Assembly (NCBI GenBank): GCA_945871955.1
Contig: CAMBXR010000003.1
Coordinates: 62,001 to 126,000 of the forward strand
Source: an uncultured Clostridium sp.
Lineage (GTDB): Bacteria > Bacillota > Clostridia > Peptostreptococcales > Peptostreptococcaceae
Length of the DNA: 64,000 nucleotides
Direction: 5' to 3'
Shown here: piece after piece, positions 43,641 through 52,632 of the stretch
Layout of the letters: each line of letters opens with the position of its first letter
Numbering within the stretch: position 1 is the first letter of the stretch
Position numbers and translations under genes: made by a program
Notes under the pieces: generated by a model
The model's database searches: none
What the model saw: the letters and a program-made list of their open reading frames with translations, nothing else
Told to the model about the DNA's origin: nothing

Positions 43641-45642
43641 TTTTATCACCCAAATAATTATTAATTTCACAATGCATATGATTTTTCACATCTTTTCCTT
43701 TTACAGTGTAACCTTGTCCCTTTGAACAAAATATGGAATTAGATGTGTATATTTTATCACTATCTTTGTCATAGTTTTTATTTATTAATACTTCCTCACT
43801 ATTATGACATTCTTCATATCCATCATATATGAAACTTATTTTTCCTCTTCCCTTTGTAAAGGAAGTTAGTGTAAGGGGATAATCCATAAACTCACTTACA
43901 GGACCTCTTCCATAAATGAGAGATTTATTATTACTTAAATCTTCTATTTCAAAGCTTCCACTCATTTTTTGTATATCTGAAATCACTCTTCCAATATAAT
44001 CATTTTCTATTTCTATTTTAAACTTATAATATGGTTCTAATAAAATATTTTCAACTTCTTCTAATCCTTGTCTTAAAGCTCTAAAAGTTGCTTCTCTAAA
44101 ATCTCCCCCTTCAGTATGTTTTATATGTGCTCTTCCCGTAAGTAGAGTTATTTTAAGATCAGTTAATTCAAATCCACCAAGTATTCCCCTGTGCTTTCTT
44201 TCAAATATATGTGTTTTAATTAAATTTTGATGTCCTATACTTATATCATCCACATGAGCTAAACTTTCAAATGATATACCACTATTTCTTTTATTTGGCT
44301 CAATTTTTAATACAACTTCTGCGTAATGTTTTAAAGGTTCAAAATGACCTACACCTATAGTACTTTCTTTTATACTTTCTTTGTATAAAATTTCACAAGG
44401 TCCAAAATCTACTTTTAAGTTAAATCTTTCTAAAATTACTTCTTTTAATATTTCCAGTTGAATTTTCCCCATTATACTTATTTGAATTTCTTTTAACTCT
44501 TCATTATAAATAGGATTTAAAGAAGAATCTTCACTTCCTAATATTTTCATATATGAATAAGCATCTTTCATATTAACATCTTCTTCAAAGATTATTTTTG
44601 TACTTAAAGTTGGTACAATATTTGAGTTCTGTTCATCTTTTTGAATACTACTTAGTTTATGTATATCATATTCTTTAATAATATATGATGAAGTAGATAT
44701 TTCACTAAGTCCCCTTAGAGCAACTATTTCCCCTGCATAAGCTTCATCTCTTTTTATAAATTTTTCTCCATTATAAATTCTTATCTCATTTATTTTTTCA
44801 TTTATTATTTTATCATTTGCTTTATAGCATACTTCATCTTTAAGCTTTACTTTTCCAGATAAAATTTTCACAAAAGTTAGCTTATTTCTATTATCTTCAG
44901 TTTTTATTTTGTATACCTTAGCAAGAAAATCATCGTTTTCTTTATAATTTGTTTCACTTAATTTATCTAGAATTTCCAAAAGTACATCTACATTTTCATT
45001 ATATAAAGCAGAACCAAATACACATGGATATATTTCAGCATTTAAAAATAAATCTTTTATTTTTTCCAACCATAAATTATAGTTGTACTTATCCTCTAAA
45101 AACATTTCCAGTAATTTTTCATCTTTTTCAGCGATAAATTCAATTAATTCATCACTCATATTGTTATTTAGTTCCTTTGTAAAATCAAAAATATTTTCGC
45201 TTAAATTTTCCCTTATATTTATTTCAACATCATGCTTTTTAACAATTTCTCTATCCATCTTATTTACAAATATAATTGTAGGTATTTTATATTCTTTTAA
45301 AAGATTAAAAATCGTTTCACTATGGGATTGTACTTTCTCCACACCGCTTATTATTAATATGGCATAATCTAGCATCTTTAGACTTCTTTCCATTTCAGGA
45401 CTAAAATCAATATGACCTGGTGTGTCTATTAGGTAATACTTAGAATCTTTATAGTTAAAATATCCCTCCTTAGAAAAAACTGTTATGCCCCTTTGTCTTT
45501 CTATTTTATTATTATCGAAGTATGAATCTTTGTGATCAACTCTTCCCTTTTTTCTTATTGAATTTGTATTATAAAGTATTTCTTCACATAATGTAGTTTT
45601 TCCCCCATCTACATGAGCTAAAATACCAATTGTTTTATTCAT
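43633..45642 (-). CDS. TetM-like translation-factor GTPase (ribosomal protection family)
   Basis: 669 residues from the ATG at 45642, behind GAGGTG. GTPase motifs: P-loop AHVDGGKTT near residue 9, RQRGITV (switch 1), DTPGHIDF near 73 and NKMD near 128. Domains III-V follow EF-G order (SLAHVDDISIG, GGDFREATFRALRQGL, EPYYKFKIEI). Overall it resembles Tet(M)/Tet(O) ribosomal protection proteins more than EF-G, but the P-loop has DGG rather than DAG and the sequence is divergent. Tetracycline resistance is possible, not shown. It overlaps the metallopeptidase gene. Confidence 0.8.
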   Translation of the reverse strand: MNKTIGILAHVDGGKTTLCEEILYNTNSIRKKGRVDHKDSYFDNNKIERQRGITVFSKEGYFNYKDSKYYLIDTPGHIDFSPEMERSLKMLDYAILIISGVEKVQSHSETIFNLLKEYKIPTIIFVNKMDREIVKKHDVEINIRENLSENIFDFTKELNNNMSDELIEFIAEKDEKLLEMFLEDKYNYNLWLEKIKDLFLNAEIYPCVFGSALYNENVDVLLEILDKLSETNYKENDDFLAKVYKIKTEDNRNKLTFVKILSGKVKLKDEVCYKANDKIINEKINEIRIYNGEKFIKRDEAYAGEIVALRGLSEISTSSYIIKEYDIHKLSSIQKDEQNSNIVPTLSTKIIFEEDVNMKDAYSYMKILGSEDSSLNPIYNEELKEIQISIMGKIQLEILKEVILERFNLKVDFGPCEILYKESIKESTIGVGHFEPLKHYAEVVLKIEPNKRNSGISFESLAHVDDISIGHQNLIKTHIFERKHRGILGGFELTDLKITLLTGRAHIKHTEGGDFREATFRALRQGLEEVENILLEPYYKFKIEIENDYIGRVISDIQKMSGSFEIEDLSNNKSLIYGRGPVSEFMDYPLTLTSFTKGRGKISFIYDGYEECHNSEEVLINKNYDKDSDKIYTSNSIFCSKGQGYTVKGKDVKNHMHCEINNYLGDKNE

Positions 45643-45738
45643 TTTGCACCTCATTTAGTCATAATTTATAATTTTATATTATCATATTACTATATTATTA
45701 GTAAAATATTGAATATCATAAAGATTTCTTAACGCAAA

Positions 45739-45768
45739 AAAAGATGAACTTATATAAGTCCATCTTTT
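45739..45768 (-). terminator. Terminator of the DUF4405 gene
   Basis: AAGATGAACTTATATAAGTC folds on itself with one mismatch and is flanked by A- and T-tracts; it overlaps the gene's stop region. Confidence 0.65.
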
Positions 45769-46540
45769 AAACTACTTCTTTATTTGTATTTTTATTAGTT
45801 TTTACTCTGCTTTTTCCTTTTAATGAATCAGCATGATAAGTAATTATTGTAAATACTGACATTATTGAACCATATACACTTACTAATTCAAATAATGATT
45901 TTTTTGCCACTACTGCATAATTTTGATTATTATGATCTTCTTGTGATGAAGTTTCTTCATTTTCTTTTTCCACAATCATATTTTGAGAAATATAACTTAT
46001 TCCACTATACATCATAGTAAAGTAATTTTTATTATGAATCATAAATAATCCACCTACTAATATAATTAAAGTTATAAATTTTGATATTTGACTTCTCACT
46101 TTACTTTGAGAATTTAACTTAAATAATTTTTTAAATATATTCATAACCCATTTCCAGTAAAAACCTAAATGTATCCCAATTAGAGCTATAGAAATATATG
46201 AAAAAGTATAGTGTATCATTTTCCAAAGCATCTTTCTATTTACTGGAGCTAAAATTATATAAAAACCACTTACTATAATAAGTCCCACACTTATTAATAA
46301 TAAAAAACTAACTATATAAGATATTTTTATTCTTAATTTTATTTTCTTATCAAATAGTTTTTTACTTATTGATATAATCCATTTCCTATTTATAAACATG
46401 TGTATTAATATAAACACTGCAAATATAATTCCAGATAACATATGAAATCTCATATTTACAAAGTTCTTATCAAAGAAAGTTATAAATAAGAAAATCATAC
46501 ATATATCTAAAGCAATCTTAATTTTATTTTTCTTACTCAC
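45767..46540 (-). CDS. DUF4405 family membrane protein
   Basis: 257 residues starting at GTG (GGAGAAAAATC upstream). Four to five membrane segments with histidines placed as in cytochrome b-like proteins: LSGIIFAVFILIHMFIN (His47) and YISIALIGIHLGFYWKW, plus RFHML. DUF4405 is predicted to bind heme in membrane electron transfer. The C terminus is a hydrophilic Glu/Gln tail and another membrane segment. Divergent from the AraC-type regulator. Confidence 0.75.
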   Translation of the reverse strand: MSKKNKIKIALDICMIFLFITFFDKNFVNMRFHMLSGIIFAVFILIHMFINRKWIISISKKLFDKKIKLRIKISYIVSFLLLISVGLIIVSGFYIILAPVNRKMLWKMIHYTFSYISIALIGIHLGFYWKWVMNIFKKLFKLNSQSKVRSQISKFITLIILVGGLFMIHNKNYFTMMYSGISYISQNMIVEKENEETSSQEDHNNQNYAVVAKKSLFELVSVYGSIMSVFTIITYHADSLKGKSRVKTNKNTNKEVV

Positions 46541-46727
46541 GATTTTTCTCCTTTTTTATTTTTATTACCCATTGACATTTTTATTATTTTTAATTAGTAT
46601 TTATTTACGATATTTATTATCATTTGTAAATTAATTATAATTGATAATAAATTTTAAATATATAAGTATATTGATTCTTTATTAATATATTTATACAAAT
46701 TTAATAAGTATAAGGAGTAGAATTTAA

Positions 46728-47441
46728 GTGTTAAATATAAACTATATAGCAGAAACTTTTTTTAATTGTTGCAATATACCAATTAAAATAATCTCTAAAG
46801 ACTATGAAGAGATAGATAGATATGGATACAATGATTATATGGATAAATTATATCCTAAAGATAAGATAGAAAATTTTATTGAAATGAAAATAGATAATAA
46901 TAAGGATATTCATACATTATCTATTGAAAATGATATTCACTATATAATTAAGGATGCTTGCAATATTTTTTTTATTCTTGGTCCTATTTCAACGAATTAC
47001 GATAATAAACAAATATGTTATAAACCATTTACATGCTTTAAATATATAGAGTATATATTATGTAAAATTATTGAAAATAATCTAGTATATGATATAAATA
47101 CTGGCTCTTATAATATCTATGTTAGAAAAGCAATTTATTATATACATAAATATTACAACGAGGATATCTCTATAGATGATTTATGTGAAAATCTAAACAT
47201 AAATAAGTCTTACTTTTGCAATTTATTTAAAAAATCTACAAATCAAACTTTCTCTAATTTCTTAAATCAATTTAGAGTAGAAAAAAGTAAAAAATTATTA
47301 GCTGATCCTTCTTTATCTTTATTAGATATAGCCTTAGAAGTTGGATTTACAAATCAAAATTATTATACAATTGTATTTAAAAAAATGACAAATCAAACTC
47401 CTTCTATGTACAGAAAAGAACTTATATCTATTAAAAGTTAA
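46728..47441 (+). CDS. AraC family transcriptional regulator
   Basis: 237 residues starting at GTG, with AAGGAG 10 nt upstream. The C-terminal 100 residues are a double AraC helix-turn-helix: EDISIDDLCENLNINKSYFCNLFKKS and SLLDIALEVGFTNQNYYTIVFKKMTNQTPSMYRK. The N-terminal 130 residues are a sensor domain with several Cys. It precedes gltS by 119 nt on the same strand and may control it or the divergent DUF4405 gene. Confidence 0.88.
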   Translation: MLNINYIAETFFNCCNIPIKIISKDYEEIDRYGYNDYMDKLYPKDKIENFIEMKIDNNKDIHTLSIENDIHYIIKDACNIFFILGPISTNYDNKQICYKPFTCFKYIEYILCKIIENNLVYDINTGSYNIYVRKAIYYIHKYYNEDISIDDLCENLNINKSYFCNLFKKSTNQTFSNFLNQFRVEKSKKLLADPSLSLLDIALEVGFTNQNYYTIVFKKMTNQTPSMYRKELISIKS

Positions 47442-47509
47442 GTATACTTATTTGAGCTTTTGAATATAATCTATAAAACTTTTCTTTATTAAAATCAAAT
47501 AGTTACAAT

Positions 47510-47537
47510 ATAAGGCGTTGATTTATCAACGTCTTAT
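47510..47537. promoter_or_regulatory. Inverted repeat between the AraC regulator and gltS
   Basis: ATAAGGCGTTGA and TCAACGTCTTAT form a 12-bp stem (one G-T position) with a TTTA spacer, 23 bp before the gltS start. No T-run follows, so an operator or mRNA element fits better than a terminator. Confidence 0.4.
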
Positions 47538-47560
47538 ATAATTATAAAGGAGGTCATCAT

Positions 47561-48766
47561 ATGATTTTTCTAGACTTTAATATAGTACAAACTTTGATGC
47601 TATCCATATTTTTATATTTATTTGGAAGTTTTCTAACTAATAAAATTCACATACTTTATAAACTCTGTATTCCGCCTCCTGTAGTTGGTGGTCTCTTATT
47701 TTCTCTACTTGTTTTTATATTAGAATATTTTAAAATTGTAAATATCTCCATGAATACTATTTTAATGCCTTACTTTATGTCATTTTTCTTTACTATAGTA
47801 GGATTAAATGTCAGCTTTAATTTGCTCAAAAAAGGCGGTAAAGTTTTAATAATTTATTGGTTATTATGTGCACTTTTAGGTTTTTGTCAAAATTTTATTA
47901 CATATATATCATCAAAAATAGTAAATATTAATCCTCTTTTAGCTTTAATGTGCGGTAGCATATCCATGGAAGGTGGACATGGTTATTCTTTGGCTTTCGG
48001 TAAAACTTTAGAAAATTTAGGTGTAAAAAATGCCTGTAGTGTAGGATTTGCCTCTGCTACTCTAGGTCTTATTATGGGGGGACTTATTGGTGGACCCGTA
48101 GCAAAATACTTAATTGAAAAATATAATTTAAAATCATCAGTATGCACAAACTTAAAAAAACACAGCTTGCAAATAAATAAAACTTCTTCTTTGGTAAATA
48201 CTAATGAAATAGTATTTTTTGAACAAGTCTTAATTGTATTACTATGCATGAGTATAGGTACAGCTTTAGCAAATTTTATTAATATATATTTTCATATTGT
48301 TGTACCAAGTATTGTAGGATGTATTTTTATTGCTGTTTTATTTAGAAATACTAATGATAAAGTAAAAATAATTACAGTAGATTTTAAACTATTAAATTTT
48401 TTACAAGAATTATCTTTAGGTATGTTTTTGACTATGGCTCTTATGAGCATAGATTTCTTTACTTTATCAAGTTTATTTGGACCTATTATTTTTATAGTGA
48501 TTTGCCAAGTAGTATTTATAGTTTTATTTTCTATTGTAATATGTTTTAGATTTCTCGGAAAAAATTATGATGCAGCAGTAATGATAAGTGGAATGATGGG
48601 ACATGGTCTTGGTGCCACACCAAATGCTCTTGCAAATATGAACTCTATAACAAATAAGTATGGAAATTCTGATAATGCTTATTTAGTCGTTCCACTAGTT
48701 GCAGCATTTTTATTAGATGCTTTTAGCATACCATGCATTTTATTATTTATTAATTTTCTTACATAA
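47561..48766 (+). CDS. gltS: Sodium/glutamate symporter
   Basis: 401 residues, the usual GltS length, ten or more membrane segments in two inverted halves. Conserved blocks are CIPPPVVGGLLFSLLVF near residue 34, SMEGGHGYSLAFGKTLENLG near 130 and, in the second half, MGHGLGATPNALANM near 344. It takes up glutamate with Na+. AAAGGAGG precedes the ATG. Located after the AraC regulator. Confidence 0.9.
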   Translation: MIFLDFNIVQTLMLSIFLYLFGSFLTNKIHILYKLCIPPPVVGGLLFSLLVFILEYFKIVNISMNTILMPYFMSFFFTIVGLNVSFNLLKKGGKVLIIYWLLCALLGFCQNFITYISSKIVNINPLLALMCGSISMEGGHGYSLAFGKTLENLGVKNACSVGFASATLGLIMGGLIGGPVAKYLIEKYNLKSSVCTNLKKHSLQINKTSSLVNTNEIVFFEQVLIVLLCMSIGTALANFINIYFHIVVPSIVGCIFIAVLFRNTNDKVKIITVDFKLLNFLQELSLGMFLTMALMSIDFFTLSSLFGPIIFIVICQVVFIVLFSIVICFRFLGKNYDAAVMISGMMGHGLGATPNALANMNSITNKYGNSDNAYLVVPLVAAFLLDAFSIPCILLFINFLT

Positions 48767-48834
48767 TATGCTTTTGTATTAAATTTATAAAAAATATCAT
48801 AATAATAATAAAGAAAATATTTAGGAGGTACATT

Positions 48835-49143
48835 ATGAATAGCAATTTAAATTGTCTAGTTTCAAACTGTGCTTATAATAAAACTGGTTATTGTTATGCT
48901 TCACATATAAAGGTTGAAGGTTATGATGCTACTGTTACTCCTGAAACATACTGCGAAAGCTTTATAAATAAATCTGAAGCAAATTTTACTAGTGATGTAA
49001 GTAATGATAGTCTTACTACTACTCAAAATATATCATGTAGTGCAAAAAACTGTACATATAATGTACAAGGATCTTGTAATGCAAGTCACGTTCTTATTAA
49101 TTTAAAAAATGCAGTTTGCGATACATTTAGAATGACACATTAA
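48835..49143 (+). CDS. Tandem DUF1540 cysteine-rich protein
   Basis: 102 residues with two DUF1540 repeats. Each has the same spacing of cysteines: CLVSNCAYNKTGYCYASHI then C at 42, and CSAKNCTYNVQGSCNASHV then C at 96. Such modules probably bind metal and are common in spore-forming Clostridia; no activity is known. GGAGG precedes the ATG. Confidence 0.88.
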   Translation: MNSNLNCLVSNCAYNKTGYCYASHIKVEGYDATVTPETYCESFINKSEANFTSDVSNDSLTTTQNISCSAKNCTYNVQGSCNASHVLINLKNAVCDTFRMTH

Positions 49144-49165
49144 GTTAATTTTATATTAAATATAT

Positions 49166-49196
49166 AAAAGGACTGTTATCAAACAGTCCCTTTTAT
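49166..49196. terminator. Terminator between DUF1540 and plsC genes
   Basis: AAAAGGACTGTT and AACAGTCCCTTTT pair over 12 bp; convergent genes. Confidence 0.8.
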
Positions 49197-49214
49197 TCTT
49201 CTTTATTATTTTCT

Positions 49215-49940
49215 TTACATAGCAGCAAGCATCTTTTCTTTTATCATCTGTGCCAACTCTGTGGTTTTTATCTTTGGATTTTCTAAGTGATCATAAATTG
49301 CATCTAGATATTCTACTTCAACTTGTCCTGAATGTATTTTACCAACTGGTTCATAACCCTCATAAGTACTTTTTGAGTTTTTTATTACCATAGGAACTAT
49401 AGGACATTTTGCTTTATATGCAATTTTTAAACTACCTGGCTTAAAATCAGAAATTAATGCATCTGGATCCTTTACCCAAGTTAAATCCCCTTCAGGAAAT
49501 ACAGCCATACTTTGACCCATTTTTATATTTTCTGATGCCTTTATAATGCTTTTCATTCCTTCTCTATTATTTTCCCTATTGATATAAACACATTTCATTA
49601 AATTTAACCAACCACTAACAATTGGTATATTTCTCCATACAGGCACATCTGCAATTATAACTCCTACAGGTTTAACTATACTAGATATCAAAATATAACT
49701 ATCTAACATACTAGAGTGATTTAATACAAATAGCACCTCTTCTTTTGGTACTCTTTCTTTTCCTACTACATTAATTTTTATTTTTACTAAATCTAAAGAT
49801 TTTTTAGCATGAGATTTAATAAATTTAAATTTTTCAATACTGTTGTACTTTTTTTCATTAAATTTTAAATTAATTAGCTTAGGAACAGATAATAAAAATC
49901 CAAAAATTTGAAATAAGGCAAACTTAATATAATTAAACAC
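49215..49940 (-). CDS. plsC: 1-acyl-glycerol-3-phosphate acyltransferase family protein
   Basis: 241 residues starting at GTG with AAGGAG upstream. The acyltransferase motifs are LNHSSMLDSY (NHxxxxD, residues near 73), VYINRENNREG and FPEGDLTW near 148. An N-terminal hydrophobic segment anchors it. It acylates lysophosphatidate or a related lipid. The sequence is PlsC-like but cannot be distinguished from other lysophospholipid acyltransferases. Monocistronic. Confidence 0.85.
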   Translation of the reverse strand: MFNYIKFALFQIFGFLLSVPKLINLKFNEKKYNSIEKFKFIKSHAKKSLDLVKIKINVVGKERVPKEEVLFVLNHSSMLDSYILISSIVKPVGVIIADVPVWRNIPIVSGWLNLMKCVYINRENNREGMKSIIKASENIKMGQSMAVFPEGDLTWVKDPDALISDFKPGSLKIAYKAKCPIVPMVIKNSKSTYEGYEPVGKIHSGQVEVEYLDAIYDHLENPKIKTTELAQMIKEKMLAAM

Positions 49941-50086
49941 TTACTACAACTCCTTAAAATAGTCTTGACAATTAATTCTATCACATTTTTATATTTTTTT
50001 TAAGTATTTATATTTTGTTATAAATCACCTATATATATGAATATAAATTATAAAATAGAAATATTTCCCACAAAAGGAGGGTACAT

Positions 50087-50359
50087 ATGGCAACCACTAT
50101 AAAAAACTATAACCATCGATTAGTTCTTATAAATATAAAATCACATACAGGAGATAAAATTAAACTGAATCTACCTGTAGAATTTGTAAAAAAGCTAATT
50201 AAAAATAATGCTCTTGATTTTTTCTTATTTGAAGAAGAAATAGTTGATACTCAAAAAATGATAGATTCTCTAATAGAATGTTTTAATTATAATTTAACAG
50301 GAGATGTGATTAATTTAGAGAGATACAATGGAGATATTATAAAAATTACAATACAATAA
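50087..50359 (+). CDS. Hypothetical protein, 90 residues
   Basis: AAAGGAGGG precedes the ATG. A small soluble protein: RLVLINIKSHTGDKIKLNLPVEFVKKLIKNN, an acidic middle, and GDVINLERYNGDIIKITIQ. The pattern of a beta hairpin, VPxEFVKKL helix and a second beta pair is common in short Clostridia proteins linked to SHOCT/DUF4097-like regulators, but I cannot assign it. It ends in a strong terminator shared with the phosphate transporter gene. Confidence 0.55.
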   Translation: MATTIKNYNHRLVLINIKSHTGDKIKLNLPVEFVKKLIKNNALDFFLFEEEIVDTQKMIDSLIECFNYNLTGDVINLERYNGDIIKITIQ

Positions 50360-50388
50360 AAAGTTGTCTCTTTTGAGACAACTTTTTT
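50358..50388. terminator. Terminator between the 90-residue gene and the Na/Pi gene
   Basis: AAGTTGTCTC and GAGACAACTT with a TTTT loop; A- and T-tracts on both sides. Confidence 0.9.
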
Positions 50389-51994
50389 AATTGGCTTCAA
50401 CATGATTTCCTATATTACATGAATGGTCTGATACTCTTTCTAAGTTAGTTAATAAATCTAAGAAGACTACTCCTGAATCAATTGTACATTTTCCATTGTT
50501 TAGTCTTTCCATATGTGTTTTTTTGTAAAGTTTTTCTAGAGCATCTACTTCTTCTTCTAATTGATAAATATCCTCTATCATGTTTTTATCATTTTCTTCT
50601 AGACATTTTAATGATATTTTAAAGTTTTGTTGTGCTTTTGAATATATATTATTCATTTCTTCAATAGCCTTTGGTGAAAATGTTAAATCCTTATCTATAG
50701 CTATTCTTGATAACTCAGATATATTTTCTGCATGATCTGATACTCTTTCTATATCATTAACTGTATTAAACAATAAATCTACTTTATTTCTTTCTTCAGC
50801 ATTTAGAGGTAATTTTGAAAGTTTTAATAAGTAATTTAATATTTCTTTTTGTAATGTATTTACAGTTTCTTCATATCTTTCAGTTTTTTCCACAGATTTC
50901 ATTGACTTATTTACTAAAGAATCCATAGATGTTTCTAAAGCTTTATTTGCCTTATCTCCCATTCTTATAACTTCTTTAACTGTATTTCCAAGAGCTATAG
51001 ATGGAGTTTGAAGTATTCTCTCATCTAAATATTTAGTTTTTGATACTGCTTCACTTTCTTCTTCTGTAATTGGCATTATCTTCAATACAAATTTAACTAT
51101 ATATTTTGCAAACGGTAATAAAACTAATACATTTAATATATTAAATGTTGTATGCGCATTTGCTATTTGTCTTGCTGCATCATTTGGATTTAAATATGTA
51201 ACAAGCATACTAATTGGTCTTCCTAAAATTAAAATAAAAATTATTGTACCAATAAGATTAAATGTTAAATGCATTATTGCTGCACGTTTAGCATTTCTTG
51301 ATGCACCTATACTTGATATTAAAGATGTTACACAAGTTCCTATATTATCACCATATAATATTGGAAGTGCTGCACTAAGTGGTATTAATCCTTGTGATGC
51401 TAATGCTATAAGCATCCCCATTGATGCTGATGAGCTTTGTATTATACCAGTTATAGCAAATCCAGCTAATATTCCAAGTACTTGATGTTGACCAAAGTAT
51501 ATTAAAGCACTTCTAAACCCTTCATATTCAGCTAAAGGTTTAACTGCATCCTTCATAAATTCCATACCTGTAAATAAAATCCCAAATCCTAAAAGAATTG
51601 ATGCCACATCCTTAGTTCTTTGATTTTTGCTAAATAAATATAATATTATACCTATACCTAAGGCTAATGGGGCAAGTGCTTCCAATTTAAATGATACTAA
51701 CTGAGCTGTAACAGTTGTTCCTATATTAGCACCCATTATTACACCAATTGCTTGTGATAAACTCATTATACCTGCATTTACAAATCCAACAACCATAACT
51801 GTGGCAGCTGATGAACTTTGTATAATTGCTGTTACTACTGTACCAACTATAACACCCATAATTGTAGTACTTGTAAGCTTCTCTACTATTTTTTTTAGTT
51901 TATCTCCTGCTGATTTTTGTAGACCTTCTGCCATTAAATTCATTCCATATAGAAATAATCCAAGGCCACCTAATAGACTTATTGCTATTTCCAA
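50387..51994 (-). CDS. Na/Pi cotransporter family protein with PhoU-like tail
   Basis: 535 residues starting at TTG with AAGGAGG upstream. The first 310 residues carry two inverted copies of the NPT2 motif: TAIIQSSSAATVMVVGFVNAG near residue 59 and GIIQSSSASMGMLIALAS near 184, each followed by GANIGT/GDNIGT. The last 200 residues are helical and PhoU-like (NDIERVSDHAENI and LERVSDHSCNIGNHV). It should take up phosphate with Na+. A PhoP-type box lies 156 bp upstream. Confidence 0.9.
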   Translation of the reverse strand: MEIAISLLGGLGLFLYGMNLMAEGLQKSAGDKLKKIVEKLTSTTIMGVIVGTVVTAIIQSSSAATVMVVGFVNAGIMSLSQAIGVIMGANIGTTVTAQLVSFKLEALAPLALGIGIILYLFSKNQRTKDVASILLGFGILFTGMEFMKDAVKPLAEYEGFRSALIYFGQHQVLGILAGFAITGIIQSSSASMGMLIALASQGLIPLSAALPILYGDNIGTCVTSLISSIGASRNAKRAAIMHLTFNLIGTIIFILILGRPISMLVTYLNPNDAARQIANAHTTFNILNVLVLLPFAKYIVKFVLKIMPITEEESEAVSKTKYLDERILQTPSIALGNTVKEVIRMGDKANKALETSMDSLVNKSMKSVEKTERYEETVNTLQKEILNYLLKLSKLPLNAEERNKVDLLFNTVNDIERVSDHAENISELSRIAIDKDLTFSPKAIEEMNNIYSKAQQNFKISLKCLEENDKNMIEDIYQLEEEVDALEKLYKKTHMERLNNGKCTIDSGVVFLDLLTNLERVSDHSCNIGNHVEAN

Positions 51995-52149
51995 AATTTT
52001 TTCCTCCTTATGTTCTAATAGTTATTAACATAATAACTATTCCTATAGTTAAATTGACTAATACATTCTTAGCATTATACATATTATATTTTACAAACTA
52101 TTAATAATTTAACCTCCTATGCTATATTAATATACTTTTATTTATATAT

Positions 52150-52188
52150 GGTTAAGTCTAAGTTAAAACAATGTTAAAAACATGTTAA
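52150..52188 (-). promoter_or_regulatory. PhoP-type box (four hexamers, 11-bp period)
   Basis: On the minus strand the hexamers TTAACA, TTAACA, TTAACT and TTAACC occur with an exact 11-bp period (52183, 52172, 52161 and 52150). This is the Gram-positive Pho-box pattern (TTAACA direct repeats) and faces the Na/Pi cotransporter gene. A short spacer then leads to the likely -10 region near 52110-52130. Confidence 0.65.
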
Positions 52189-52295
52189 ATGCATTATTTA
52201 ATACTTTGTATTTTTTTATTTTTTGCATTTATACTTATATTATATACTCTTTAATCTGTAAAATATTGGGTATAAAAATATCAGGGGGTGTTTTT

Positions 52296-52487
52296 ATGGA
52301 AGAATTAATGGAACTTATTAATAGAAAATTTTTAAAAGATCATGAGTTATTATATTTAGAAGATCACGAATTAGTAAAATCATGCGAATATTTAAGACCA
52401 CATAATGCTCATTATAAAGAATACTTAGTAATAGTAGATAATAATGGAAAAGATGAGGAGTATATTGTTTGCTGTAAGTTTATATAA
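52296..52487 (+). CDS. Small hypothetical protein, 63 residues
   Basis: I start it at the ATG at 52296, which has AGGGGGTG upstream; an upstream extension lacks a ribosome site and would cross the Pho box. The protein (EELMELINRKFLKDHELLYLEDHELVKSCEYL) is acidic and soluble and contains DHEL twice. No known family. It has a terminator at 52544. Confidence 0.55.
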   Translation: MEELMELINRKFLKDHELLYLEDHELVKSCEYLRPHNAHYKEYLVIVDNNGKDEEYIVCCKFI

Positions 52488-52543
52488 CTTAAATTATGCT
52501 ATACTGTATATAAGTTATGAATAATTTATAAAATATTCTAAAT

Positions 52544-52588
52544 AAAAATAGCTAGATATATTTTTATAAAATATTCTAGCTATTTTTA
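52544..52588. terminator. Terminator between the 63-residue gene and the MoaA-like gene
   Basis: AAAAATAGCTAGA and TCTAGCTATTTTT, 13-bp stem, convergent genes. Confidence 0.8.
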
Positions 52589-52632
52589 TATTTAAATTTT
52601 TTCATGGTAATATACGTATTCTCCAATATGTA

